Counted from the first letter of the stretch, positions 23,517-35,564 are shown. The stretch is DNA of 64,000 nucleotides from Macropodus opercularis (GCA_030770545.1 CM061102.1:6561501-6625500), one strand, 5' to 3'. Translations and numbers: made by a program. Notes: generated by a model from the letters alone, not told the origin.

Positions 23517-26500
23517 CTAAGAAGCAGAGCAGACAGCAGCATTGATTTAGATCTAGTTTTCAAAAAACACTTGGCAGCAGTAGGAAACATTTTTAGCTCT
23601 GTTCATTCTGATGGACTTTTTCATAACTCAATTTCAGAAAATAATATAATTAATGCTTTTGTTATAAACATAATGCTTTAATGTCTTGTTATAAAAAAAC
23701 AAAACACTAATAGTACAGTGATATATTCGCTGTACGGTAGGTTAAAGCTACTACAGGTTTGTCATTGGTCATTAACTAAAGAGAACCACTGACTGGTTGT
23801 CTTTTGATTCTATTTGAAAATTAATGTGTAAAACTGAAGCTGCAAGTAAAGGAAAATACTTGATGCCCAAAAGACTGAAGACAATTAAGTCTATGTGAAG
23901 CACCAAACATAGGTGACTAGATTTTATTTGCTATAAAATCCAAGGAATATGTACTGAAGTGGTCAAAACTAACTGTCTATGGCTCAGTGGCCAGCAGACA
24001 GATTACAGCCTTTGTTTTTATTTTTATTATTGAGAATGATGAAATGAAATACTGTCACTTTTAAAATGAACTACTTTCATGATCAGCCCTGGTCCGTTTC
24101 AAAAACAGCACCCACACCTTCAAAGTCTCCATTTCCAGACACTTACCTTTCAACGGAATCGATATTGAGCTATAGCACATGATGTGCAAATAGATGCTGC
24201 TTGTAGTACCTGTCTAGAAGACTTGATCAGTGTTGCAGAGCGCAGAGAGGAGTGGCTGAGGGACACAGCATTCTCTGCTCGCTCCAGCAGGACCCTGGTT
24301 CTAGGGATGTGACTCCAAGTTACACCGAGGCCCGGCTGCACCTCCCCGCTGACACCTCTGGTTACGTGGTTTGTTACCTGAAGACATCGTGTTTACCCCA
24401 TCACGTTTTAGGAGAAAGGAGTAATATGTAAGTGGGACAGTCAGATTATCATACTCATCATCAAATGGGATCAACAGACAGTCTGTAAAATCGTCTTTAT
24501 TTCACTTCACATAACTGGATGATCTGAGAGGAAATAGTGTTTTATGACGTTTTGTGTGCTTGAATCACTTTTCCAGTCACGAACCAAAAAAGGGATTTTT
24601 ATATTTTACACTTAATTATTATTTAGGTTTTTTTTTTAGCAAAACGTATACTTGTCATTTTAGCTCAGAGAAACAATACAGAGACGCATCAAAGGGTTTG
24701 TGGAAGTTTAGACACTGGAAACACATCTTGCATTCAGAGCAGCGCACGTCAAGGACCGTGTCATCCTTACCAAAGCTGCAATATTGAAGTCCTTTGCCAT
24801 CGTTTTGAGAACTCCTGCCACTTGTATCATCAAGGACATGCCTGAAGGCACAGGACATTAGAGGTTTGTTCGTGTACAGAATACCGTCATTGTCTTTCAA
24901 AGGTACTTGAAGGCAATTTAACTGTAGTGAGGGCAGCAGAGATTACGATCACTGATTGACTAGAGTACAGAAAAAAATGATTTAGCTGCAAACATACAGT
25001 GGAGTTACGTTTGAAAGTTTCAACTGCAGTTTAGCTATTTTATATTTGTACATAACTTATCTTAAGTGCATTTGTTCCAGTTTTAGCTTGATAATGTTTT
25101 AGCCATTTTTGTGAGGTTTCTATTAGAAAAATCTGCCAAACTGTGAAGAGCAGATGAAACAAACTGGTTTGTCAGGAAGTCATTTGTCAGTTAAAGTTGA
25201 ATTTCCAACTACCTTTCATTAAATACTCAGTAGTAACTGCTGTAAATGAATATTTTCAAATTCTAATTACATTGTTTGTCAGTCTTTTGTCTCCAAAAGA
25301 GCAAAGAGAAATTATCCACCCTTGAACAATGTTGTACTGGCTGTTTAATTAAATCACACTCTGAGCGTAGTAATAACACAAACAGGAGCTTTGCTTTGGC
25401 TTAATATGAGAACACCATTATTATTTTCTTTTTTTATGACTGGAATTACACGACATCACAGTAACACTGTTCCTGATAGACATTTGGCATTTTCAGACTT
25501 GGGTGTCAACACAGTCTGAGGTATGATGAACTATGACGGACTAGCAGAAAGAGATATCACCTTCATTCTGCTTGCCTCCCAGTAGAGGGGAGATAACAGC
25601 TGACACTGAGTCCAAGATCACTGCCTTGACAGAGCCACCGCCAACAGATGCCTAATACGAAATGGGTCAACATTAGATTGCAGACAACGTGATCAGTCTT
25701 TGTCAAAGGTTCTCTAGGTGCAGCAGGTTTGTTTGTGCACTTAGGCAGGAAATGATAGCCATAAAAATAAGACGCCTGCCAACAAACCTGCTGAAGCCCA
25801 CCACTGCAAAGACTGTGCAGACAGTCAAGTACAGAATATACGTCAAACAGATGAAAGATGCGGATCCTCTGAAGAGCTTCCATCTACAGGGAGACAGTTT
25901 CTGGTTTTACATCCATACTACACATAGTTTATTATTTTGTTCAAACTCAATTCCTGTCAGCCCACCTGCTCCTCTGTGTTACTTGTTTCAGCTTGTAGCA
26001 TTTGAAGCAAGCGGCTGGCAGTCAGTCCTCCTGTCGTATCGATATATATTACACTCTGCTTAAGTTGGTAAGAAATGTTCACTGCAACACCAAAACACAC
26101 CTGCAAGACATGACGGGCACGCATGGAACAGGTGAACATAGCATGAATAATTCCTGTTAGCTAGAGCACTTTATGCAACAAGCGAAGACTATAAAGACTT
26201 ATTTACTTCTAATTTGCATGATTAAAGTAGAGTATGTTCACCTGAGATTTGCCACTTCCCGGGCCCCCTGACAGCTCTGTTATCTCTCCAGTATACAAGC
26301 CTGAGTCCAGCAGTTTATCTAAGCTGCAGGAGAGATGGTATAGAAGCAACGTAATAAATTATTAACTTCAAATGCATCTCTAGAGCACACAGAACAGCAG
26401 TTGGGTAAACATAACTCAAACACTGCTTGCATGAGGTTCCAAACTCCAGACTTAAGATGTTTGGCCAATTCCTAATTCTAGTTGCTATGTGATTGCTTGT

Positions 26501-29500
26501 TGTTATCAAGCTTGAGCAGTGGCTGTGTCGATTTTCAGTATACTCTTCTTGATTGAACCTCTTGAGTCACCTAACATAGACAGAACCTTTTTCAAAAGAG
26601 TCAAATTAATTAAAGCAATTACTACATACAAGTATTACTTGCTACAAAGAAGCTTGCTTCTTACTATTTTGAAAATCAATTTTGAGTGTTTTCCTGCTTC
26701 ACAAACCTAACTGAGAAAATGTTTAATGTCGGTTTAGAAATATAGACGTGCTTTTAAATCATAAAATTTCAATCAAATGTTCTTTCTGTAATGGATTCAG
26801 CTAAATCTACACAGTCAAAGTCCTCCTGCTTGAAGGTTAAGAATCCCTACAAGGTTGGTTGATAACGGTTCTCATCATCCACATCGCTGTGAAGAGGAGA
26901 ATTGATGGGGACAGACATGCTTGTACTAATACTGCCCTGTGTGACACAAGGTGTAGAGAGACTAGACTGTTGATGAAGCATCTGTTTGTAAAGGGCTCAG
27001 AGGGACAAAAATGATTGTCCTTGAAAAGCCACAGGTTGAGATTCTCCAATGGGCTGCTCTCATCAGTGAGAACAGAATTGGACTGTAAGGCCTTCACTTC
27101 AGCGAAAGCAATGACGAGGCTCAGCACTTGCCGTTGAATCCAGCTTTCTTCTAGAGTGCCCTTCTCAGGTAATTTGAGACTTCTAGGAACACATACATTT
27201 CCTTTCAATGACCATACTCCACACCAGGACGGTAACATAGACATTTACAGTATCCGTTTGTTGTTGCTCAGTTTAAGTTTGCTCGTCGGTAACTGACAGA
27301 GTCATTAATAATGAATTTAATTGACTGTGTTGATGTTTATCACCACAAGGCTGAACCGTTAGCCTGGTGGTGATAAAATATTCTCTAGGCTACGATACAC
27401 AAGGTGAAGAAAGTCTAGTAGATAGTAGAGCCTATCCTCCAAACCCATTTTCCATCCTCGCAGCCAGGAATCTGATAAGGGTTATGTTTTGTTGTTTAGT
27501 GATTTTCTTCTTCTCTACTTTTATTCAAGACCTTTAATTTTAATACTCCTCATTAAAGGTGTATAAAAATAACATGAGACAGCTACTTTACCCAGGAAGG
27601 ACCAAACATTTTCCATGTATATAAATTAGATAATTTGATTCCTATAGTAGAAAGGTTTTCTATGAACATTTTATTTATGTTAGCTTGTTGAAATAAACAC
27701 ATGCAATGTGCAATAAATGCAATAAAGCCTTTCTGGTGCTTTGCCCGTATATATTATTACCTTCTTTTTGTAAAGTTTACAAAATGTAAACACATCATTA
27801 TACTTTGTAGGGTGAACTGGGCAGAGCAGGGCTTATTGCAGAGCTGTCTCTAGTCCAGTTTCCACTGAACGGTACGGCTGTTGTTGCCTAGACTTAACCT
27901 ATGAACTAGCAACTGAACGTTTTCACAACCACACATACAGAACCTAGGGTCACATACATCAGTTCACCTTTTCACCAGTAGGGTGCAGCCAAGACACACA
28001 CAAGACACACTGGCCTCACTCACAAGGCTGATTCAGTTTGTTAGCACTAATCCAAAACAGCGACCAATTTATGAAAACCACTGAGAGACAAACGCACACA
28101 TGTGGTCATTAATTGTGCTGAAACAATGAGTTTAACTGTAGAAAAAAAAAAAAAAAAAACACACTGACTCATTTCACAGATGTGTCCAGATCAGTCTGTG
28201 CCCTGGCTTAAGAACATTTCCCATCAGTGAATATCTGTTTAGCTTTGTGCTTTCTGTACACTAATAAGCGCACAACCATGTGCTGGCATTAGACGCGGTG
28301 CCTGGCTCTTGTAGGTTAATTGTGAGCGCTGTAGTGTTGTAAATTCTGGTTCCTTTCAAGTGGTTTAATTTACATTTAACGACATACGCAAATGCTTTAA
28401 AGAACACGTCAATAGTATATGTTTGTTTATTGCCAAGTTGTCACGCTGTGGCCAAGTTAATGAAGCTGATATAGCAGAAGACACCTCAGTATAGTCACAA
28501 GCCAAATGAAGTAACGAGCATACGCGTCAGGTCCTTAACTACAGCAACCACTGCTGAATGAGAAGAAGCTGATAAAATGGATCAATGCAGAGGACTCCTG
28601 TTACAGAACATCTCTGGTAATGAACAATAATATTGATTTCATGTTATCCTGTGATATCCTGATGGTTTGCTGCGCTGAACAGTCAACATTCTTAGACAAT
28701 GTCTGTCCAGCCCAAACACAATAATATGAGCACAAATTAACATGCAGCATTTAAAATCATGACTTCACTAGCACCACACAAATAAAAAGGCATTTGTTTA
28801 GAAGTAGAACAGGTGGCATTGGTAAAAGCAAAGCCACCTTTGTCTGTTGAACACATGCCTTTTAATTCGATGTGAGGACAAATGTCCTTAAGAATTCATA
28901 TTTGATTTTGGAGGTGAAGCTTCCTTTAAGCTGTTGTGGCAGAGAGCCCACAGTTAAATCCCCCAGTCCCCGAAAGACAAAGCCGTGTGCTCTGCTGTGT
29001 GTGCAGAATTGTCTTTACCTGGGATTTCCAGTGGAGAGGATGGCTGTTGAGCTCAATAGTTCCTCATACAAATCAGCGCCCGACACCGGGAATGCTGTGT
29101 GCTGGGCCAGCAGCACTCGGCGGATGGCAAACAGAGCCTAAAACAAAAATTACAGCATGAGGCTCAACTGCTGTATGGATCAGGCACAACACATGTACTG
29201 ATCCACCTCAGCCAGCGTTGCCAGATTGTGTAGTTTTCTGCCCAACTGAGCCAATATCATTATAATCCAAAAGGTACGAGGAAACATTTGGGGTTATTTT
29301 ACATAATTAAGAGGATTTGTTTTTGTGTTCAATAAAATAAACCCTTAAATGTTAAGAACAACTTGTGGTTTCATGTAAAACCGCAGATTCTGCTCAGGCT
29401 TCCTATCAAAGGCAGTTTCATGTGTATATGATTCATTGGAAGCATAGAACAAAAATGTCCATATCCATCATCGTGCTTTGTTTAATGCCTTGTTTAGTTT

Positions 29501-32500
29501 TCATTTTTTCTCCAACTCTTACATAAAGTCTGTTACAGGATAATTGTTACCCACTGGCATTTACATTTGCAGCCATATACACCTACACTCGCACACAGAG
29601 GAAATATAGCAGCAAATTGCATAACTTAAATGTATAGGAATCCATATGCATCTCCTTGTTACTAATATGTCTTTAGATTTGAGATTGTGCTACATATTAA
29701 CACTGTTGTCGTATTTTTTAAATATTCCTACTGTAGAGGTGCTGTTCATGCCTCTCTGACGGTGGTACAGACATATTTGTTCCTAAACCTTAGAGCCAGA
29801 ATCATCCGTCTAACCAATGTACCTGAATATTTCATGAACTGATAAGTAATTGTTTCAGCACTGACTCAGGAAAATACTTTGACCCAGTCTCTGACGAGAT
29901 AACAAGAAGGAGGAGGATGAAATCTATTGACATTGAATCACACTTTTTTTTTCCTGGAAGGAAATATTTCAATTTGATTTCTTAAATTTATGTTTACTAC
30001 TTGTTCTGATTAATAGGGACAAAGCAAATGTAATGCTGGAAATAAACAATTATCACCAATTATTTGCTGATACAGTCAGGAAATACATGCTACCTCTAAA
30101 ACAAAACCATAGCCCCCCCAGGGAAAATGAGAAAGTAGAGATACTGTTTTTCTAACTCAGCACGTTTCTTGCTGGAAATATTTCTTCTTGTGAACATCTG
30201 ATGACTGAAGAGATGAAACTTCTTTCCACACAACAGGGGGGAAAGTTTTATTGCTTACACAAGAGTTCCTCCTCCCATTGCTATTTAAAACTGCATGACA
30301 ACAACACTCACAGTTGTTTTCCAAGTCACGTTTCTTGTTCAGTTATTCCAAAAAGAACTATGAAACAGAGAGAAGCACATCAAACCTCTAAAGGAGGCAA
30401 AGATATTTGGGAAAAATCAATGCAAAGCCAAATGAAGGGGCAAATCAAAAGAGGGCCACACGGTGACTGAGGTCATGACTCCCCCCATAAGGTCAGCTCA
30501 CAGAATCCTTTTGTTTTTAATACATAACTATGCTCTTGTGATTAATTTTTGATGTATTGGATTGTGCCCTGTTCTAAGCCTATGTGATGTTTACCCAACT
30601 CACTCTAGACAACACCAGTGCATCCCTCTGGATGTGCATCTACTGCATGAAAACCCACAGTTTGTTCCCAAAGCAGGCAGGAATGTTCTGTATTAAACGA
30701 GAGGAAGCAGGAGAAAACATTAAATACTGGAGAGTCCAGTTTTCTATGGAAAGAGCACTTAGTGATGTTAAGGAGATTTGCATTCTGAATATCTCCTTCT
30801 GGGCAGAGGGGATTTCCAGCCGGAGTTTATGTCCAACAGCAGAAATTTATTTAGGAAATAAGGCAAATCTGTTGGGTCTCAATTAGTGGGAATATCGGTG
30901 CCCCAATTTAGGATGTGGCCTCATAAAATGGTTGTGTTTTTACATAAAACCTTGCTGGTGCAGCTTTAATTAAACTGTGGGAGGCTGCCTTAGTCAAATA
31001 AACGTGTCAGCACAGACGACCTAGCATTGACCTCCTACCCACTGCACACTAATGGTTCAAATCAACAGCAGGAGCCTGTCAGACCAGAAGGATTCTGGTT
31101 ATCATCTCAGAGGACGCCAGTAAGCTGAACAAGCCTTGTGGCCAATCCGATGAACCTGAACTTAGTGCAGGCAACACCAAATGAAAAATAAGTAATAATC
31201 TAATAATGATTTTCATACTGTGTTGAATAAGACTTTTAACCTAACCTAGGTCAGAGTGACACCTACCTCCACACATGCCACAGTATGTACAGTGGGGATC
31301 TATGTTTGAACACATATAGACAGCATGAGGAAAAGGAATGTAGGAACAGTATAAAATCCCACCTTCTCCTGTCATTTTATCACACTCTGAGCAACAAAAG
31401 TCTTTTCCTCCTAAGTACAGGTCTAGACTGAATGTGCAGACACTGGATACAGAAGGTGTCTTAGTGCTCATCATTATACAAAGAATACTTGGACTGACTT
31501 CGATACCCTGAACACCCACACAATTATTCGCTAATAGACTTCTACCAAAAAGTCTCTTCTGAGTAACTTTCTTAATCATTTGCACTCTTGTATAACTAAA
31601 ACAGTTTGTGGAAAACTGCATTTACAATTTAAGAAACTAGTTTTCTGTTTACATGATCTCTGCTCTCTCTTCATGACTGTAAATGCAAAATTATTTCAAA
31701 ATAAAAGAGCTGGCCTCTCTTTCTTCAAGTGTTAATAAAGTACTATGTGGCAAACTCAGTAAGGAGTTTAACAACATCAATTCATCAGCTGTTCATCAAT
31801 TAGCTTTATCTCCAGAACCCCACATTGCTCCTTATAGGCGCACATTCCTAGTACGCGTTATTAGAGGTTTTTCAAGTTGGAGTATTTATCAGCTCTACAC
31901 TGTCACCAGCTGAAAAGTACTGATGACAGTTCTTACTCCATCCAAGTCAAGGCCAACAAAGTTATTACATTTCAAAAGCTTTTTATTTCTCTTCTATTTT
32001 TCAGACTTATAAAGTAAAAGTAACTGCATTAAAATTTGAAGAGGGGCTAATTTTAATGTATCCTTGCTGCAGGGGTTGGATTGACTTATTTTTACTTCAA
32101 TGATCAGGAAAATATGCAATTTGGCCTGGGGTGGCCAGACTCCTGCATATCTACATGAAACAATATACAGAAGAGCAGCTTTACTTGCGGAGTGTGAAAA
32201 ATAAATAAAGGGAACGATGATCTTCAGTCTTGAACTGAACCTTTGCTGTGGAGCTCGTTGTCCTGGGTTCTCAAACAGATGACCTGGCTCACCATGGATC
32301 CCTATAACAAGCCCAGTGGGGCTCTCTTCATATTAGCCATGGCTTTTTAAATTATAGGCCACCTGACATAAACCACTTACACCACGAGGAACTCAAGCTG
32401 TGAGTGGGTGAAAGTGTGTAAGATTAACATGATACCGACGAGGCCCTAAACATCCCACTATACATTTGTTTCACATCGTTACAAAAGAAAACTTATTTAT

Positions 32501-32786
32501 TTAGAAGAAAACAATGAAGTGTGAGTTTCCCACATCTCAGCAAAATAGCGTCATTAGCGTATAAATACCTTATAGGACACAGAACATTTCTGAGCAAGAG
32601 CCTCGATGTCAGATGAGACCAGGTCCTCCACTGTGAAAAGAAAACATACCTGTTACGATCCTCATCACGACGAGTCCTCACAACACACACGTTCACACAC
32701 TGACCTGTTTTAACACCAGCGCCACGCAGGTCGCGGACTAAAACCTCATGCAGTCCGGGACACATCCCTTCTCTCAAGATTACCAT
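23409..32786 (-). CDS. rad51d: RAD51D, RAD51 paralogue (complete CDS, 10 exons)
   Basis: RecA/RAD51-family ATPase of the BCDX2 complex (RAD51B-RAD51C-RAD51D-XRCC2), promoting RAD51 loading in homologous recombination and fork protection in the nucleus. Exons in coding order: 32705-32786, 32569-32630, 29019-29137, 26242-26323, 25966-26100, 25788-25883, 25561-25651, 24771-24841, 24210-24377, 23409-23516. Phases close to 337 aa (human 328). The N-terminal block runs MVILREGMCPGL. Walker A is GGPGSGKSQ with Lys113, as in human. YIDTTGGLTASRLLQMLQ follows, then Walker B (VKAVILDS, Asp206), then VTNHVTRG and the KSSRQ motif near the C terminus. No RFFL gene lies between it and lig3, unlike in human. 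Confidence 0.95.
24771..24841 (-). CDS. rad51d: rad51d exon 8 (short, easily missed)
   Basis: This 71-nt exon reads MSLMIQVAGVLKTMAKDFN followed by IAAL, matching the human LALMMQLARELKTLARDLG region. Acceptor tgccttcag, donor gtaaggatg. It restores phase between exon 7 (ends +1) and exon 9 (phase 0), which supports the call. Confidence 0.9.
25561..25651 (-). CDS. rad51d: rad51d exon 7 with Walker B motif
   Basis: The acceptor is cgtattag and the donor gtgatatc. The exon encodes a glycine-rich start, VKAVILDSVSAVISPLLGG, and ends in KQNE plus one base of the next glycine codon. The aspartate of ILDS is the Walker B acid. Confidence 0.93.
26242..26323 (-). CDS. rad51d: rad51d exon 4 with Walker A motif
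   Basis: The exon is bounded by ctcctgcag and gtgaacat. It encodes LDKLLDSGLYTGEITELS and then GGPGSGKSQ. The P-loop lysine is residue 113 by the reconstructed numbering. All P-loop residues are intact, so ATP binding is expected. Confidence 0.95.
26847..27244 (-). pseudogene. Unrecognised coding-like block in rad51d intron 3
   Basis: A minus-strand frame stays open for about 135 codons (27244 down to 26837). A second, overlapping frame from about 26997 down to a TAG at 26847-26849 reads as a serine-rich, acidic-ended tail (TSMSVPINSPLHSDVDDEN and on). The second frame follows a possible acceptor (tttttgtccctctgag). This could be a decayed gene or transposon piece read in two frames, or a nested last exon, or chance. 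I do not recognise the family. Confidence 0.25.
27336..27377. repeat. Near-perfect 17-bp inverted repeat (hairpin)
   Basis: Left arm TTTATCACCACAAGGCT (27336-27352), loop GAACCGTT, right arm AGCCTGGTGGTGATAAA (27361-27377). The arms pair over 17 bp with a single mismatch, a G-T wobble if transcribed in the plus sense. It lies within rad51d intron 3. The pairing does not extend outward, so it is shorter than a usual microRNA precursor. Confidence 0.8.
28142..28159 (+). repeat. Homopolymer A(18)
   Basis: Uninterrupted run of A in rad51d intron 3. Confidence 0.9.
29138..32568 (-). other. rad51d: rad51d intron 2 (3.4 kb)
   Basis: No supported exon of rad51d or another gene. A minus-strand frame at 31241-31621 contains a cysteine-rich patch (FCCSECDK and CTYCGMCGG) but no ATG-to-stop structure that I recognise. 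The stretch at about 30770-31060 looks unusually non-repetitive and homeobox-site-like (TTTAATTAAA, CAATTAGTGGG), so it may be a conserved non-coding element. Confidence 0.4.
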
Positions 32787-33200
32787 GGTCTTACATCGTC
32801 TGCTGCTAGTTCACGTGTAGCTTGATGACATACAGCTGGTGAAATTCAACTAGCTACGTTAACCCACGCAGCTAGCTACCTGCTACGTTTGTTTTTAGCT
32901 GTGCGGCTAACTTGCAAAGTCTTTGCTAACTTTCCCTTCCTTTCTAATCGCCGGGGACAGCGACGACGTCTCAAATTCATTAACCTGCACTTAACTAATC
33001 TGAATACATTACATTACATTACTTTTTCCCTCTAAATCCAGCGAAACGCCTCAACAGCCCATTTGTCAAATATAAAACAAAACGCGAAGACACAACGTTG
33101 AGTCTTTCCTCCTGCTTGCCGTAGAAAAGTTCACGCGCAGGGTCTTTGGGGTAATGTAGTATACTTATAGCAGCTACAGCATGGTTTTCTAAGGTAATTA
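32787..33200 (-). promoter_or_regulatory. rad51d: rad51d 5' UTR and promoter region
   Basis: A palindromic E-box, CACGTG, lies at 32812-32817, 26 bp before the ATG. TAGCTACGTTAAC at 32851-32863 and GCTAGCTA at 32871-32878 add to a TAGC-rich cluster like those at the other two promoters. The stretch around 32940-32975 looks richer in CpG. The transcription start is not determined. A short (ATTAC)3 run lies near 33007-33021. Confidence 0.5.
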
Positions 33201-33660
33201 AACCTCGTACAGTCTGTCACTTTGGTGTGTTGCGTTTGTGGTATTCTGTCTGACAAAGCCACCCTCTAGGCTTTTTGGTTCATATCTTAGTTCTTATGTT
33301 AAGATACTTCTACCTCAACGGTACAGTTGAACACTGCTGCACATCCATCCAGCTCAAAGGTCCATCGGACCATCATGGACTCGTGCTGTCAGCTTCTCAC
33401 CACTGTCTAACGTTTGACAGCTGTTTGACACGAGTCCTATTTGGAGGAGCAGCCGCCTTTAACCCTGTCAGCAGTTATTTACCAGCTTGGGTTTGCTCTG
33501 CTAGAAAAGACTTTAATTGATTCCTTTTACTTACAATTTCCCTTTTTCGTTTTGTAAATAACTGTACTGTATTTAATTTCAACCTGCACCTGCTTTTTAA
33601 ACAAAGTTGGATTTATTTGATCTCATATCCTGTAAGAAAGGGACAGAAGAGAAAATGTGA

Positions 33661-33688
33661 TTCTCTGAGGGATCAATAAAAATCCTGT
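33661..33688 (+). mobile_element. Second possible LINE-type 3' tail
   Basis: TTCTCTGAGGGATCAATAAA followed by AATCCTG shares the GGGATCAATAAA core with the sequence at 9134-9145. No open reading frame of a retroelement is found upstream. Confidence 0.3.
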
Positions 33689-34011
33689 AATAACCATTAA
33701 TATGCTAATATAATTCTAACCAAATGAATCATGCTGGAGATATGGATAAAGAGCTGATACTCTGTTAATCATTTGAGTATATGCCTGCATGAGTAATGAA
33801 GTTCTTCCTTGTGATAGAGTTTTGAGAAAAATCTTGCTCCGCACTCTAAATTATTGAAGGCTTATTCTGAAACGTTATTTCTATTTCCAGAATAGTGAGT
33901 ACATACCCCTGCTCTGTCACAACTTCAAATGGTGACAACAAAAACTGAACGTAAACGTTGACAGCAAACATACTCAGGTCTCCAAAGTACACTCTAATAG
34001 TAATAATACGT

Positions 34012-34062
34012 ATATTAATATTATATTATGTGTCATATATAATATTAATATTATGTGTCATA
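34012..34062 (+). repeat. Imperfect AT-rich tandem duplication
   Basis: ATATTAATATTAT, a short insert and ATGTGTCATA at 34012-34037 are repeated as ATATTAATATTATGTGTCAT at 34042-34061. Confidence 0.7.
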
Positions 34063-34952
34063 AATGGAATTACAAGCTCTTAAGTTTTACAGCTTAAAGC
34101 AGATCTCAGTGATTCTGGCAGCAGGATTAGGGTCAGATATGAATAGAAAATGTAGACAGGAAACAACTATAACCTGGTTTATACTCTGCTGTGTGTTTTC
34201 TACCTATATGAAAATAAAAAAGAATGTTTCACTCAGGTTTAGATACCTGGATTTTATAAAACATATGCCAAAGTGTCACAGGGTTCACTGACTAGAGCAA
34301 CAACTTTAATCTAGGGAGTGAACCTCATGATATTCACAACAGTGGAAAAATGAAAAAGTTCAGATGAATCATTCTTTTCATCCTGTGCTCTCGACTCTTC
34401 AGCTGATTACAACCATACATACACATCAAAACAGGTCAAATGAAATCTGTTGACTTGGCCATTAGCCGAGTGAAAGGTTGGTGGTGAAGCTGGTGAATTT
34501 TTCATTCTTTCTGTGGTGCTGACAGTGATTTTGAAGCAAATATCAGTCACAAAGTGTCAGAGAATGATGCTTAGCCAAAGAAGTCATCGTAACTTACCTC
34601 TTCTCTAACAGTCAAAGTCACCTCACGGTCAGAGTCATTCATTTTATTAGAGGCAGATGGAAAGAGATGAAATTGAGAATTTTGCCGAGGTGTTCTAAAA
34701 AAGATTCATCTCCAAGAGCAGTTACAGACACGCTGGACTTTGGGTCATTAACATGGTGAGAAAATGAAGAGGCAGCAGCACCTCTGACTTAACCGCCTCT
34801 AGTGAGTGAGAATGTTAATGCAAAGAGATCGTGCTGCTAAAGTCGTCAAGCCAGTCACATTATTTGCCATATGTTTGCAATTGTGACAGTCTCCAGCTGT
34901 CACATTTCTACCCCAGGATAGATGCACAGACAGAAAACTTACAGCAGAACTA

Positions 34953-34975
34953 TTTATTATTATTATTATTATTAT
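34953..34975 (+). repeat. (ATT)n microsatellite
   Basis: Perfect trinucleotide run of about seven to eight units in the intergenic region. Confidence 0.9.
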
Positions 34976-35545
34976 GAGCTACCTGAATAAATGTGTGTGT
35001 GCGGTTGACAACAAATATAACCTAGCACCATCTGATTGCTTGTCACATTCACAACAAATGAGAGGAGCAATAGAAGAACGCAGGGGGTTGTATTGAATTA
35101 ACCAAATGACTGTTGTCAAGGTGGCACAATTCACAGAGGCAGGGCTGCTTGTTTGCCTTCTGTGATGATTTATTGCATCAAACACATAATGAATGTTTGT
35201 AACATTTCCAGGCCATTTGCCCATTAAAGACGGCCCCTTTAACTAGCAGGTAGCTTACATTGTTTGATGATAGTTATCAATAATGGATTAAATTTACTAC
35301 TACATATTAAGAGTGCTAAAATTATTCATTGAATTATCAAGAGTGATTGATGGAGTACAAAGCAGCTGTAGTCCATCACCTCAGCAGGAGGCTGTCGCAT
35401 TTATAGCCCGAGTGTGAGGATGCAGCGTTGTCTTAAAGAAAGCAAGACAATATGGTGACCGGTTTATATTTCAAATAAATCGTGCTAATTATCCAATGTT
35501 TATGCTCCTTCATTTGCATTCATTTCCTGCTGCATTTATTAATTC

Positions 35546-35564
35546 TTTTTTTTTTTTTTTTTTT
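35546..35564 (+). repeat. Homopolymer T(19)
   Basis: Uninterrupted run of T in intergenic DNA. Confidence 0.9.

Noticed and set aside
24655..24900. Minus-strand cysteine-containing frame (RCSECKMCFQC)
   Set aside because: It covers rad51d exon 8 in another frame and runs into introns; exon 8 with correct phase explains the coding signal. Considered as an RFFL remnant, but no RFFL wording is present.
25689..26063. 124-codon plus-strand frame
   Set aside because: It overlaps rad51d exons 5 and 6 on the opposite strand; the minus-strand reading is the real one.
31054..31064. GGTTCAAATC, considered as a tRNA T-arm
   Set aside because: No acceptor stem, D-arm or anticodon arm can be laid out around it.
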